This document shows, piece after piece, positions 1 to 5,646 of a stretch of 5,776 nucleotides of DNA. The notes below the pieces were generated by a model that did no database searches, was not told the origin of the DNA, and was given only the letters and a program-made list of their open reading frames with translations. Location: positions 1-5,776 of the forward strand of contig CALAEZ010000216.1 of NCBI GenBank assembly GCA_937891125.1, given 5' to 3'. This stretch comes from an uncultured Treponema sp. Its GTDB lineage: Bacteria > Spirochaetota > Spirochaetia > Treponematales > Treponemataceae. The translations under genes were made by a program, and so were the position numbers. Numbering within the stretch: position 1 is the first letter of the stretch; each line of letters opens with the position of its first letter.

Positions 1-352
1 CTTGATGACGGTTATGCCGTTCATTCTTATCATTGCAATTTTCTACTTGTTCATTATTCGTCCACAGAATAAAAAGCAGAAAGAAACCCAGAAAATGATT
101 GATGCGCTGAAAAAAGGTGACAAGGTTGTTACGATTGGTGGCATTCACGGTGTAGTGGCCTCTACCAAGGAAAAAACTGTTATCGTAAAAGTTGACGACA
201 GCACAAAAATTGAATTTTCTCGCTCGGCTATCAGCGGTGTGGAAGTAGATAAGCCAGCAAAAGCTGAATCTTCTGCAAAGGCAGAAAAAACTGAAAAATC
301 AGAAACAACGGAAGCTGCAGATACTGCTGAAAAAGCTTCTGAAGAAAAATAA
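1..352 (+). CDS. yajC: YajC, Sec translocon accessory subunit (5' end missing)
   Basis: YajC is a small inner-membrane protein that associates with SecD and SecF. The visible part (116 residues from the codon at 2) opens with a hydrophobic helix (about residues 5-19), directly followed by the family signature IIRPQNKKQKE. Next comes a small beta-rich cytoplasmic domain with KKGDKVVTIGGIHGVV (residues 37-52) and a VDDSTKIEFSRSAI segment (64-77). The last 34 residues are a low-complexity Lys/Glu/Ala/Ser/Thr tail, longer than in compact YajC proteins. A TTG lies at 2 and an ATG at 5, but YajC usually has a further short N-terminal segment before this helix, so the true start is probably upstream of the window and the gene is 5'-partial. 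secD follows after 19 bp, the standard yajC-secD-secF order. Identification is from the signature and the neighbours. Confidence 0.93.
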   Translation, partial: LMTVMPFILIIAIFYLFIIRPQNKKQKETQKMIDALKKGDKVVTIGGIHGVVASTKEKTVIVKVDDSTKIEFSRSAISGVEVDKPAKAESSAKAEKTEKSETTEAADTAEKASEEK

Positions 353-371
353 CAAAAATTCGGAGTGAACT

Positions 372-2117
372 ATGAATAAGCGAAGCCGATTCATTACTAT
401 TCTGGTAGTTCTTGCTGTGTGCTTTGCGTTCTTGTGGCCGTCAATTAGCTGGTACGCTCGTACCTCAAAAGACGCGCAGACATTGGCGCTTGGCTCTCTT
501 GAAAAAATTAAGGACTACTCAACTGCAAAAGCAAGCGAGGATGTACTTGCATTAAAAGCGCTTGCGAACACGAATGCTGCTGCTGAGCTTGACGCTTCTT
601 ACGAGTATCTTGTTAAGGCTGCACGTAAGGCGTACAAGGCTGACGGTAAAAAGCTAGAGGAGCCAGTGACTGTTGCCGCTGTTTTGAGCGCATTTTCAAG
701 TGAATCTGAGCTGTTGGCTGTTATTGAAAGCAATTATCGTAATGATATCTTGAAGGCAAAGAAGCGCTATACAAACAGTGTAAAGCTTGGCCTTGATTTA
801 AGCGGCGGTATGAACATTATCGTCCATGCAGATTTGGATGCGGCACTTGCTTCTCAAAGTGATTCTACTTCTGTCGTTTCAGATCCCGTGCAGTTCAAAA
901 AAGATGCGATGGCGCAGGCTATTGAAACGCTGACAGGACGCATTGATAAGTTTGGCTTAACGTCTCCTGTGGTACGCCAGCAGGGTGAAGACCGCATCTA
1001 CATTGAAATTCCTGGCGCTGCTGACAGTGAAAGCGTAAATACGCTTGTTATGGGTAAGGGCATCTTGAATTTCCGCTTAGTCGATGATGCTGCAACGCAA
1101 AGCTTTAATATGTATTACGCACAGCATGCAGCGAGTACGTTTACTGCAAACGGTAAGCTTTTAGATCCGTCAATCATTCCTGATGACTGCGAGGTTATGG
1201 GCTTGTACACTAAGGATGATTACGGTCTTGATGAGCGTATTGGTTATCTTGTTGTAAAGAAAGAAATTGCGCTTGACGGTCAGCACATTAAGAGTGCTCA
1301 GGTTACCGCAAACAATCTGAATAATCAGCCACAGGTTACGTTCGAGCTTGACGGTGACGGCGCGGTTATCTTTGGCGACTTTACGGCAGCTCATGTAAAT
1401 GAAAGCCTTGCAATTGTAAGCGATGACAAAATTAAGTCGTATGCACGCATTAACGAAGCTATTCGCACCGGTCAGGTTGCAATCAGCGGCTTTAGTGTTG
1501 ATGAAGCACAGAATCTGCAGAAGGTGTTGCAGACAGCATGGCTTTCAGTTCCGCTTGAAGTGGAAAGTCAGCAGGTTATTGGTGCATCCTTGGGCGATCA
1601 GGCTATTCAGCAGGGTATTCGAGCGCTTGTGGTCGGTCTGACTGCAGTTCTGGTTTTCATGCTGCTGTACTATCTTGGCGCTGGTGTAAATGCAATTGTC
1701 GCTCAGGTTTTGAATATGTATATCATGTTCTCTGTTTTGAGCGCCTTTAATCTTACGCTTACGCTTTCTTCAATTGCTGGTATGATTTTAACGGTTGGTA
1801 TGTCTGTTGATGCTAACGTTATCATTTTTGAACGCATTAAAGAAGAGTTGCGCTCTGGTAAGAGCCGTGCTGCTGCGATTGCATCGGGCTTTGACAATGC
1901 ATTCTGGGCAATTATGGACTCTAATATCACGACATTTATTGCGGCTATCTTTATGTCACAGTTGGGAACTGGTTCAATCCAGGGCTTTGCTGTAAGTTTG
2001 GCAATTGGTGTTGTTTCTTCTGTGTTCACGGCTTTGGTCGTATCCCGCCTGATGTTTGATTTTGGCACTGAAGTGATGCACAAACAGCATGTCAGCATCA
2101 GCTGGAGGGTAAAGTAA
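372..2117 (+). CDS. secD: SecD, protein translocase motor subunit
   Basis: SecD pairs with SecF to form an RND-like membrane motor that uses the ion gradient to complete export through SecYEG. The 581-residue protein has an N-terminal membrane helix (about 7-25). A variable extracytoplasmic stretch follows, then the family motif LGLDLSGG (139-146). The periplasmic P1 region contains TLTGRIDKFG (186-195) and the ARINEAIRTGQVAISG segment (358-373). Five C-terminal helices lie at about 415-435, 441-461, 465-487, 515-533 and 536-560. Asp480 in GMSVDANVIIFERIKEEL is the conserved intramembrane acid, matching E. coli D519. DSNITT (516-521) and GTGSIQGFA (532-540) are also typical. The usual GALPxPL-like segment before the second helix reads TAWLSVPL (388-395), a divergent version. 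The ATG at 372 has GGAG at 362-365, 6 bp upstream. The stop codon overlaps the secF start by one base, suggesting translational coupling. Confidence 0.97.
   Translation: MNKRSRFITILVVLAVCFAFLWPSISWYARTSKDAQTLALGSLEKIKDYSTAKASEDVLALKALANTNAAAELDASYEYLVKAARKAYKADGKKLEEPVTVAAVLSAFSSESELLAVIESNYRNDILKAKKRYTNSVKLGLDLSGGMNIIVHADLDAALASQSDSTSVVSDPVQFKKDAMAQAIETLTGRIDKFGLTSPVVRQQGEDRIYIEIPGAADSESVNTLVMGKGILNFRLVDDAATQSFNMYYAQHAASTFTANGKLLDPSIIPDDCEVMGLYTKDDYGLDERIGYLVVKKEIALDGQHIKSAQVTANNLNNQPQVTFELDGDGAVIFGDFTAAHVNESLAIVSDDKIKSYARINEAIRTGQVAISGFSVDEAQNLQKVLQTAWLSVPLEVESQQVIGASLGDQAIQQGIRALVVGLTAVLVFMLLYYLGAGVNAIVAQVLNMYIMFSVLSAFNLTLTLSSIAGMILTVGMSVDANVIIFERIKEELRSGKSRAAAIASGFDNAFWAIMDSNITTFIAAIFMSQLGTGSIQGFAVSLAIGVVSSVFTALVVSRLMFDFGTEVMHKQHVSISWRVK
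2104..2109 (+). promoter_or_regulatory. secF ribosome binding site inside secD
   Basis: GGAGGG lies in the last codons of secD, 7 bp before the secF ATG at 2117. With the TAATG stop/start overlap it fixes the secF start and suggests that ribosomes ending secD re-initiate on secF, which would help keep the two partners near 1:1. Coupling is an inference. Confidence 0.8.
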
Positions 2118-3340
2118 TGAAAAAGACAATTCATTTCAGTAAATTCTTTACGGGCGCCGTTGTATTAAGTGCGCTTGTTATCATCAGTGGCATCGCTTCT
2201 ATTGTGCTGCGCGGCGTTAACTTTGGTCTTGACTTTAAGCCAGGTATGATTGAAGAAATCCGTATTGCGCCAGCTGTCATGGAAGTAACCTATACGGGTA
2301 GTGCCACGGTAAGCGTTGATCCGTCTGCAACGGGGCTTGATTTAGTCGTCAGTGGCGTAGGAGACGAAAACCGCACGGTATCTGTTCCGTATGCTGAGTA
2401 TACAACGGTTGCTGCTGTTGCGGAGCAGCTTAAGACAGTGGAAGGCGTTTCTGTAAGCGTGCTGAAAGATGGCGTTTTAGGCGAAAATGTGCTGTACGTG
2501 AACTCTGCTTCTACTACTAATTTGAGTGAAAATCCGCTGCGCCTCTTTGCGCCTGATGCTGCTAGCGTTGTAAATGCCGATGAGGTTCGTGCAGCATTAC
2601 AGGATTTTGAAAGCGTTGATGTGAAAACACTGGGTACTGGTGTTTCTACAAGCTATCAGATTCGTATGGGTGTAAGTAAAGATGAAACGGGGAAGAATAT
2701 GCAGGAAGCGACCGCGCTTGCGCTTTCTGACGCATTCGGTGCAGATAAGGTTGCCGTGGTAAAATCAGACTTTATTGGCTCTCAGTTCAGTAAAAATCTG
2801 GTGCGCGACTCTATTTTGCTGGTGCTTGCAACACTTTTGCTTATCTGGATTTATGCGACAATCCGCTTTCACTGGGATTTTGCACTTGCTTCGGTTATTG
2901 CAGTTATTCACGATGCGTTTGTGATGATAACGTTTATTACTTGGACACAGCTTGAGTTTAGCACAACGACTATTGCAGCGATTCTTACAATCGTTGGTTA
3001 TTCAATTAACGCAACGGTTGTTATTCTCGATCGTGTGCGCTCAAATATGAAAATTGTTGATACTGCAAACTTTAAAGACATTTTAAACCTTGCGCTTACA
3101 GAGACCTTTAGTCGTTCAGTTATTACAACGGTAACCACGTTGTTCTCTGTTGTTGCATTGTTCGTCTTTACGACAGGTACTATTCATGACTTTGCAGAAG
3201 TGCTTATTGTTGGCTTGATTAGTGGCTGTTACTCTTCAATCTTTATTTCTGGTGCATTTATCGCATGTACTCGTAGAAATTTTAAGAATGAAGGCGCTGT
3301 TGCGGTAAAGGCTTCGAGCAACGTCGTTCAGTTTGAATAG
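2117..3340 (+). CDS. secF: SecF, protein translocase motor subunit
   Basis: SecF is the partner of SecD in the Sec export motor. The 407-residue protein has a first helix at about 8-30 followed by GVNFGLDFKPG (33-43), the counterpart of the family's FGxDFxGG motif but with KPG in place of TGG. A large extracytoplasmic domain runs to about residue 229, then five helices lie at about 231-250, 255-277, 283-303, 334-352 and 358-384. TTTIAAILTIVGYSIN (283-298), LDRVRSN (304-310) and FSRSVITT (331-338) are the family signatures. Arg333 matches E. coli R247. Residue 299 is Ala where the family normally has Asp (E. coli D213), with the same 34-residue spacing to the Arg. The protein is about 80 residues longer than E. 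coli SecF (323), mostly because of an expanded first periplasmic domain. It is the last gene before a strong terminator. Confidence 0.96.
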   Translation: MKKTIHFSKFFTGAVVLSALVIISGIASIVLRGVNFGLDFKPGMIEEIRIAPAVMEVTYTGSATVSVDPSATGLDLVVSGVGDENRTVSVPYAEYTTVAAVAEQLKTVEGVSVSVLKDGVLGENVLYVNSASTTNLSENPLRLFAPDAASVVNADEVRAALQDFESVDVKTLGTGVSTSYQIRMGVSKDETGKNMQEATALALSDAFGADKVAVVKSDFIGSQFSKNLVRDSILLVLATLLLIWIYATIRFHWDFALASVIAVIHDAFVMITFITWTQLEFSTTTIAAILTIVGYSINATVVILDRVRSNMKIVDTANFKDILNLALTETFSRSVITTVTTLFSVVALFVFTTGTIHDFAEVLIVGLISGCYSSIFISGAFIACTRRNFKNEGAVAVKASSNVVQFE

Positions 3341-3360
3341 GCTGTATCTGATGGTACGGT
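3333..3360 (+). promoter_or_regulatory. possible ispH promoter (weak, extended -10)
   Basis: TTGAAT (3333-3338), 16 bp, then TACGGT (3355-3360) preceded by TGG, giving an extended -10 pattern TGnTAnnnT. The -35 lies in the last codons of secF. A start would fall near 3367, at the left edge of the terminator stem. The -10 match is only 3 of 6, so this is a candidate. It is listed because ispH follows a strong terminator and needs its own promoter or read-through, and 3394-3412 is too short to hold one. Confidence 0.27.
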
Positions 3361-3367
3361 AAACTTG

Positions 3368-3393
3368 CCCGCGTTTTGTGCGCGGGTTTTTTT
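3368..3393 (+). terminator. intrinsic terminator after secF
   Basis: A six-base-pair all-GC stem, CCCGCG (3368-3373) with CGCGGG (3381-3386), encloses a 7-base loop and is followed at once by seven T residues (3387-3393). This is a textbook rho-independent terminator for the yajC-secD-secF transcript. The opposite strand has only a weak T tract (3361-3363 region), so it works mainly in the plus direction. Confidence 0.93.
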
Positions 3394-3412
3394 ATGGAGA
3401 TGATCTGTTTGC

Positions 3413-3417
3413 GGAGG
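3413..3417 (+). promoter_or_regulatory. ribosome binding site that sets the ispH GTG start
   Basis: GGAGG lies 7 bp upstream of the GTG at 3425. A second GTG at 3423 is immediately followed by a TGA stop, so only 3425 can serve. The N-terminus it gives, MNVLRAEILGFCAGVRRA, aligns with the normal start of IspH. Confidence 0.8.
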
Positions 3418-3424
3418 TACTCGT

Positions 3425-4309
3425 GTGAACGTACTGAGAGCTGAAATACTGGGGTTTTGCGCAGGTGTGCGTCGCGCAGTTAGTGCGGCAGAAAAAGCGC
3501 TGCATGAGCGTGCGGTAACGCAACAGACTGGCGCTGTGTATACCTATGGACCGCTTATTCATAATCCTGTTGCGCTTGCAGAGCTTGCCGCAAAAAAACT
3601 GCAGGTGCTTGAAAAAGACAGCATTGACTTGCTTACTCACTCTGATACAGTGCTTATTCGCGCACATGGCGTTCCTCCAGCAACAGCGCATGCGCTAAAA
3701 GATACAGGTGTAGAGGTTATAAATGCTACTTGTCCGCTTGTTACGCAAAGTCAAAAGCGTGCTGCTGATTTTGCCCGCAGAGGGTATACTATTATCTTTG
3801 CAGGTGATAAAAATCACGGTGAGGTTGTTGGTATTCAGGGGTATGCAGAGGAGGCCGCACGCGCTTCTGGCGTTGAAAGTCCATTTTTGCTTGTGCGCAC
3901 TGCCGAGGAAGCTGATGCCCTGCGCCTTACTAATGAAAAGCTGGTGCTTTTAAGCCAGACAACATTTAGTATAAAAGAGTTTGAACGAATTAGTGCGCTA
4001 CTTCGTGAAAAAATGCCGCAAATAGAAATCTGTAGCTCTATTTGTCCTGCAACGCATGAACGGCAAGATGCGCTAAAAAAGCTGTGCGCACAGGTTGATG
4101 GCGTTCTTGTTATTGGGGGCAGGAATAGTTCTAATACCAATCGGCTTTTTACGACTGCGAAGCTGCTTTGTGCGCATGCGGCGCTTATTGAAACTGCCTC
4201 AGAGATTCCTGATTTTTTCTTTTCTCTTGCGACCGTGGGAATAACAGCGGGAGCGAGTACGCCAGATAGCGTTATAGAAGCCGTTGAAGCACGTCTTTTG
4301 GGAAAATAG
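3425..4309 (+). CDS. ispH: 4-hydroxy-3-methylbut-2-enyl diphosphate reductase (IspH/LytB)
   Basis: IspH catalyses the last step of the MEP pathway, the reductive dehydroxylation of HMBPP to IPP and DMAPP, using an oxygen-sensitive iron-sulfur cluster in the cytoplasm. The 294-residue protein is close to the usual short form (about 300). The three cluster cysteines are present: Cys12 in GFCAGVRRA, Cys103 in NATCPLVT and Cys207 in SICPATHERQ. Substrate-pocket residues are also present: His46 (YGPLIHNP), His81 (RAHGVPP), His131 and Glu133 (NHGEVVG), Thr179/Thr180 (SQTTFS), Ser235, Ser236 and Asn237 (GGRNSSNTNRL) and Ser278 (TAGASTPD). All expected catalytic positions are filled, so it should be active. 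It uses a GTG start. It sits alone between a terminator and the secG promoter and has no functional tie to the Sec genes around it. Confidence 0.97.
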   Translation: MNVLRAEILGFCAGVRRAVSAAEKALHERAVTQQTGAVYTYGPLIHNPVALAELAAKKLQVLEKDSIDLLTHSDTVLIRAHGVPPATAHALKDTGVEVINATCPLVTQSQKRAADFARRGYTIIFAGDKNHGEVVGIQGYAEEAARASGVESPFLLVRTAEEADALRLTNEKLVLLSQTTFSIKEFERISALLREKMPQIEICSSICPATHERQDALKKLCAQVDGVLVIGGRNSSNTNRLFTTAKLLCAHAALIETASEIPDFFFSLATVGITAGASTPDSVIEAVEARLLGK

Positions 4310-4310
4310 T

Positions 4311-4329
4311 AGCAATAGTCATTGCTTTT
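4311..4329 (+). terminator. weak hairpin with short T run after ispH
   Basis: AGCAAT (4311-4316) pairs with ATTGCT (4321-4326) around a 4-base loop, followed by TTTA, directly behind the ispH stop. A second hairpin, CATTGC (4320-4325) with GCAATG (4333-4338), is followed by CTTTTATT and would compete with the first. Both stems are short and AT-rich and the T runs are only four bases, so this may be a weak terminator for ispH or chance. The 9-base sequence TGCTTTTAT occurs twice here (4323-4331 and 4337-4345). Confidence 0.35.
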
Positions 4330-4344
4330 ATGGCAATGCTTTTA

Positions 4345-4373
4345 TTGACTGTACACGGTCTTTTCGCTAAAAT
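4345..4373 (+). promoter_or_regulatory. sigma-70-type promoter for the secG operon
   Basis: TTGACT (4345-4350), a 17-bp spacer and TAAAAT (4368-4373) match the housekeeping consensus at 5 of 6 and 5 of 6 positions with ideal spacing. Transcription would start near 4380, giving a leader of roughly 35 bases before the secG ATG. This is the only strong promoter seen in the window and would drive secG, the EIIA gene and the ATPase genes. Confidence 0.8.
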
Positions 4374-4380
4374 AGCGGAA
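4362..4380. repeat. inverted repeat over the -10 box of the secG promoter
   Basis: CGCTA (4365-4369) and TAGCG (4373-4377) form a perfect 5-bp inverted repeat with a 3-base centre. With one G-T mismatch it extends to 8 bp per arm (4362-4369 with 4373-4380). It covers the -10 hexamer and the probable start point, the usual place for a repressor operator. It may also be a chance palindrome, and no regulator is identified. Confidence 0.4.
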
Positions 4381-4416
4381 CATTATTAAAGGTCTTTTAT
4401 TGTTGGAGTTTGAAAG

Positions 4417-4827
4417 ATGGGTGCTATTAGTGTCATTTTGTTGGTTGCATTTGTGATTATTTGTGTGCTGTTGGTTCTTCTTGTGTTGGTGCAAGATGAG
4501 AACAATGGTGGCATGGGTGGCTTGCTTGGTGGTGGTCAGTCAGCTGCTTTTGGTGCACATTCTGCAACGGTTTTAACGAAGACAACTATTGTTTTAACAG
4601 TTTTGTTCTTTGTGGCAACATTCTTTATTGCTTTGTTGAATAAAAAGCCTTCTGATGCTGCAAGCTTATCTGCTGCAGCTGAGCAAGTAGAGCAGTCAAC
4701 TGATACCGTGGTGCCAGAGGTTGAAGCTACTGGTGACTGGTGGAAGGATGCGGAAGCTGAAACAGAAGGTGCTGCTGAGGAAGCGCCTGTAGAGGCTGTT
4801 GAATCAATAGAGACTGCTGCGAACTAA
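4417..4827 (+). CDS. secG: SecG, preprotein translocase subunit
   Basis: SecG is the small third subunit of the SecYEG channel and aids export. The 136-residue protein has two membrane helices (about 3-25 and 56-74). They are joined by a Gly-rich cytoplasmic loop with the family pattern LLVLVQDENNGGMGGLLGGG (21-40), then QSAAFGAHSATVLTK (41-55). The core ends near residue 76 and resembles other SecG proteins in length. It is followed by an acidic Ala/Glu-rich tail of about 60 residues (77-136) with a WWK patch at 108-110. With the usual SecG topology the tail would lie outside the cytoplasm. The ATG at 4417 has GGAG at 4405-4408, 8 bp upstream. It is the first gene after the TTGACT/TAAAAT promoter, and the next gene begins 9 bp after its stop. 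Confidence 0.9.
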   Translation: MGAISVILLVAFVIICVLLVLLVLVQDENNGGMGGLLGGGQSAAFGAHSATVLTKTTIVLTVLFFVATFFIALLNKKPSDAASLSAAAEQVEQSTDTVVPEVEATGDWWKDAEAETEGAAEEAPVEAVESIETAAN

Positions 4828-4828
4828 G

Positions 4829-4834
4829 AAGGAG
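4829..4834 (+). promoter_or_regulatory. ribosome binding site unusually close to the EIIA start
   Basis: AAGGAG ends only two bases before the ATG at 4837, much closer than the 6-8 bp seen at the other genes here. The next in-frame start-like codon, GTG at 4876, would remove 13 residues of the conserved N-terminal strand and has no better site, so 4837 is kept. Confidence 0.6.
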
Positions 4835-4836
4835 TT

Positions 4837-5304
4837 ATGGTTTTAGACCAGATTTTTCCGAAAGAAACAATTTTAGTGCATGTAGAAAGCACTGAAAAAG
4901 AGGAGCTGTTTGAAGAGATGGTTGAGACGCTTCATGCAGCTCATCCTGAATTGGTGCGCGAAGAAGCTGTTCAGGCTTTGCTGGTGCGGGAACAAAAAAT
5001 GTCGACGGGAATTATTCCATCGGTGGCTGTTCCTCATGCAGTGTGTGCTTCTTTGCATGATACCATCGGCGCTATTGGAATAAGCGCTGAAGGTATTGAT
5101 TATGATGCGCTTGATAAAAAGCCTGTTCATCTTGTCTTTATGTTGCTTGCGGCTCCCAATCAGACGGGTAAGCATGTTCAGATTTTAAAAGTCTTATCTA
5201 CAATTTTAGAAAAGCCAGATACGATTCCTGCATTGCTTTCGTGCACCTCAGCAGCTGATGTTCATTCAGTCTTGCGTTCTGCAGAGGCGGCGGCAGGTCA
5301 ATAA
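4837..5304 (+). CDS. PTS EIIA type-2 domain protein (Fru/Ntr family)
   Basis: EIIA domains of this family accept a phosphoryl group from HPr on a histidine and either pass it to EIIB for sugar uptake or act as regulators (the PtsN/EIIANtr branch). The 155-residue, single-domain protein has the typical order. An N-terminal segment, FPKETILVHVESTEKEELFE (7-26), is followed by a helical region. The active-site block is REQKMSTGIIPSVAVPHAV (51-69), with His67 as the expected phosphorylation site. Then come VHLVFMLLAAPNQTGKHVQI (97-116), with the second conserved histidine His113, and a helix to about 125. Length and lack of fused EIIB, EIIC or other domain fit stand-alone PtsN-like proteins. No EIIB or EIIC gene is nearby, which favours a regulatory role, but the Fru and Ntr branches cannot be separated by eye. 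It lies between secG and ATPase genes, probably co-transcribed, with short gaps on both sides (9 and 22 bp). Confidence 0.9.
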   Translation: MVLDQIFPKETILVHVESTEKEELFEEMVETLHAAHPELVREEAVQALLVREQKMSTGIIPSVAVPHAVCASLHDTIGAIGISAEGIDYDALDKKPVHLVFMLLAAPNQTGKHVQILKVLSTILEKPDTIPALLSCTSAADVHSVLRSAEAAAGQ

Positions 5305-5326
5305 ATGAGAGAAGCTGAGGTTTTGT

Positions 5327-5635
5327 ATGGCAGAGTTAGAAGCGAATGTTATTGAACATCTTATTGACGTTGAGCGTCGTGCGTCAGTCTTACTGACCGA
5401 GGCGCAGGAAGAGGCTGATAAACGTATTTCGAAAGCTCGTGCCGATGCAGATGAGCAGTTTAAGATGCAGTACAGTGCATTGGTTTCTGCGGAAGAAAAG
5501 TTATTCGTTGAAAAAACAACGGCGCTCACTGCTTCTTACCAACAGGCTGTAATGGATTACAAAACAAACATTACAGCGTGCAAAAAAGATGCTGCCGCAT
5601 TTAATGCCTTTTGCGATAAGGTTTTTACGGCATAG
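5327..5635 (+). CDS. probable V-type ATPase peripheral stalk subunit (G/H-like)
   Basis: This 102-residue protein is rich in Ala, Glu, Lys and Asp, has no membrane segment or Gly and Pro breaks through most of its length, and should form one long helix or coiled coil over about residues 3-90. The stretch LTEAQEEADKRISKARADAD (23-42) resembles the stalk helices of V/A-type ATPase subunits G/H and E, where Ala and charged residues alternate in this way. Such subunits form the peripheral stalk that holds the catalytic head against the membrane sector. The assignment rests on composition and on the next gene being a subunit C homologue, so the exact subunit letter is uncertain. Coiled-coil proteins of this type can look alike by chance. 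GAGG (5317-5320), 6 bp before the ATG, supports the start. The gap to the next start codon is 11 bp. Confidence 0.65.
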   Translation: MAELEANVIEHLIDVERRASVLLTEAQEEADKRISKARADADEQFKMQYSALVSAEEKLFVEKTTALTASYQQAVMDYKTNITACKKDAAAFNAFCDKVFTA

Positions 5636-5646
5636 GTAGGGACATA

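Noticed and set aside
2..4. TTG at the left edge as the true yajC start
   Set aside because: No upstream sequence is available for a binding site, and YajC proteins normally carry a short segment before this helix, so the TTG is probably an internal Leu codon.
1703..2134. Minus-strand open frame of 143 codons opposite the 3' end of secD
   Set aside because: It lies wholly antisense to the conserved membrane helices of secD and the secD/secF junction, and its product has no recognisable domain. It is a shadow of secD codon use.
3392..3691. Minus-strand 99-codon frame opposite the start of ispH
   Set aside because: It is antisense to the conserved Cys12 and His46 region of ispH, and its Cys/Arg/Ser-rich product fits a reverse-strand artefact.
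3835..4140. Minus-strand 101-codon frame opposite ispH
   Set aside because: It overlaps the conserved Cys207 region of ispH, and its Ser-rich product has no recognisable domain.
4348..4400. Riboswitch or structured leader before secG
   Set aside because: The leader from the predicted start to the ATG is only about 35 bases and shows no conserved riboswitch pattern.
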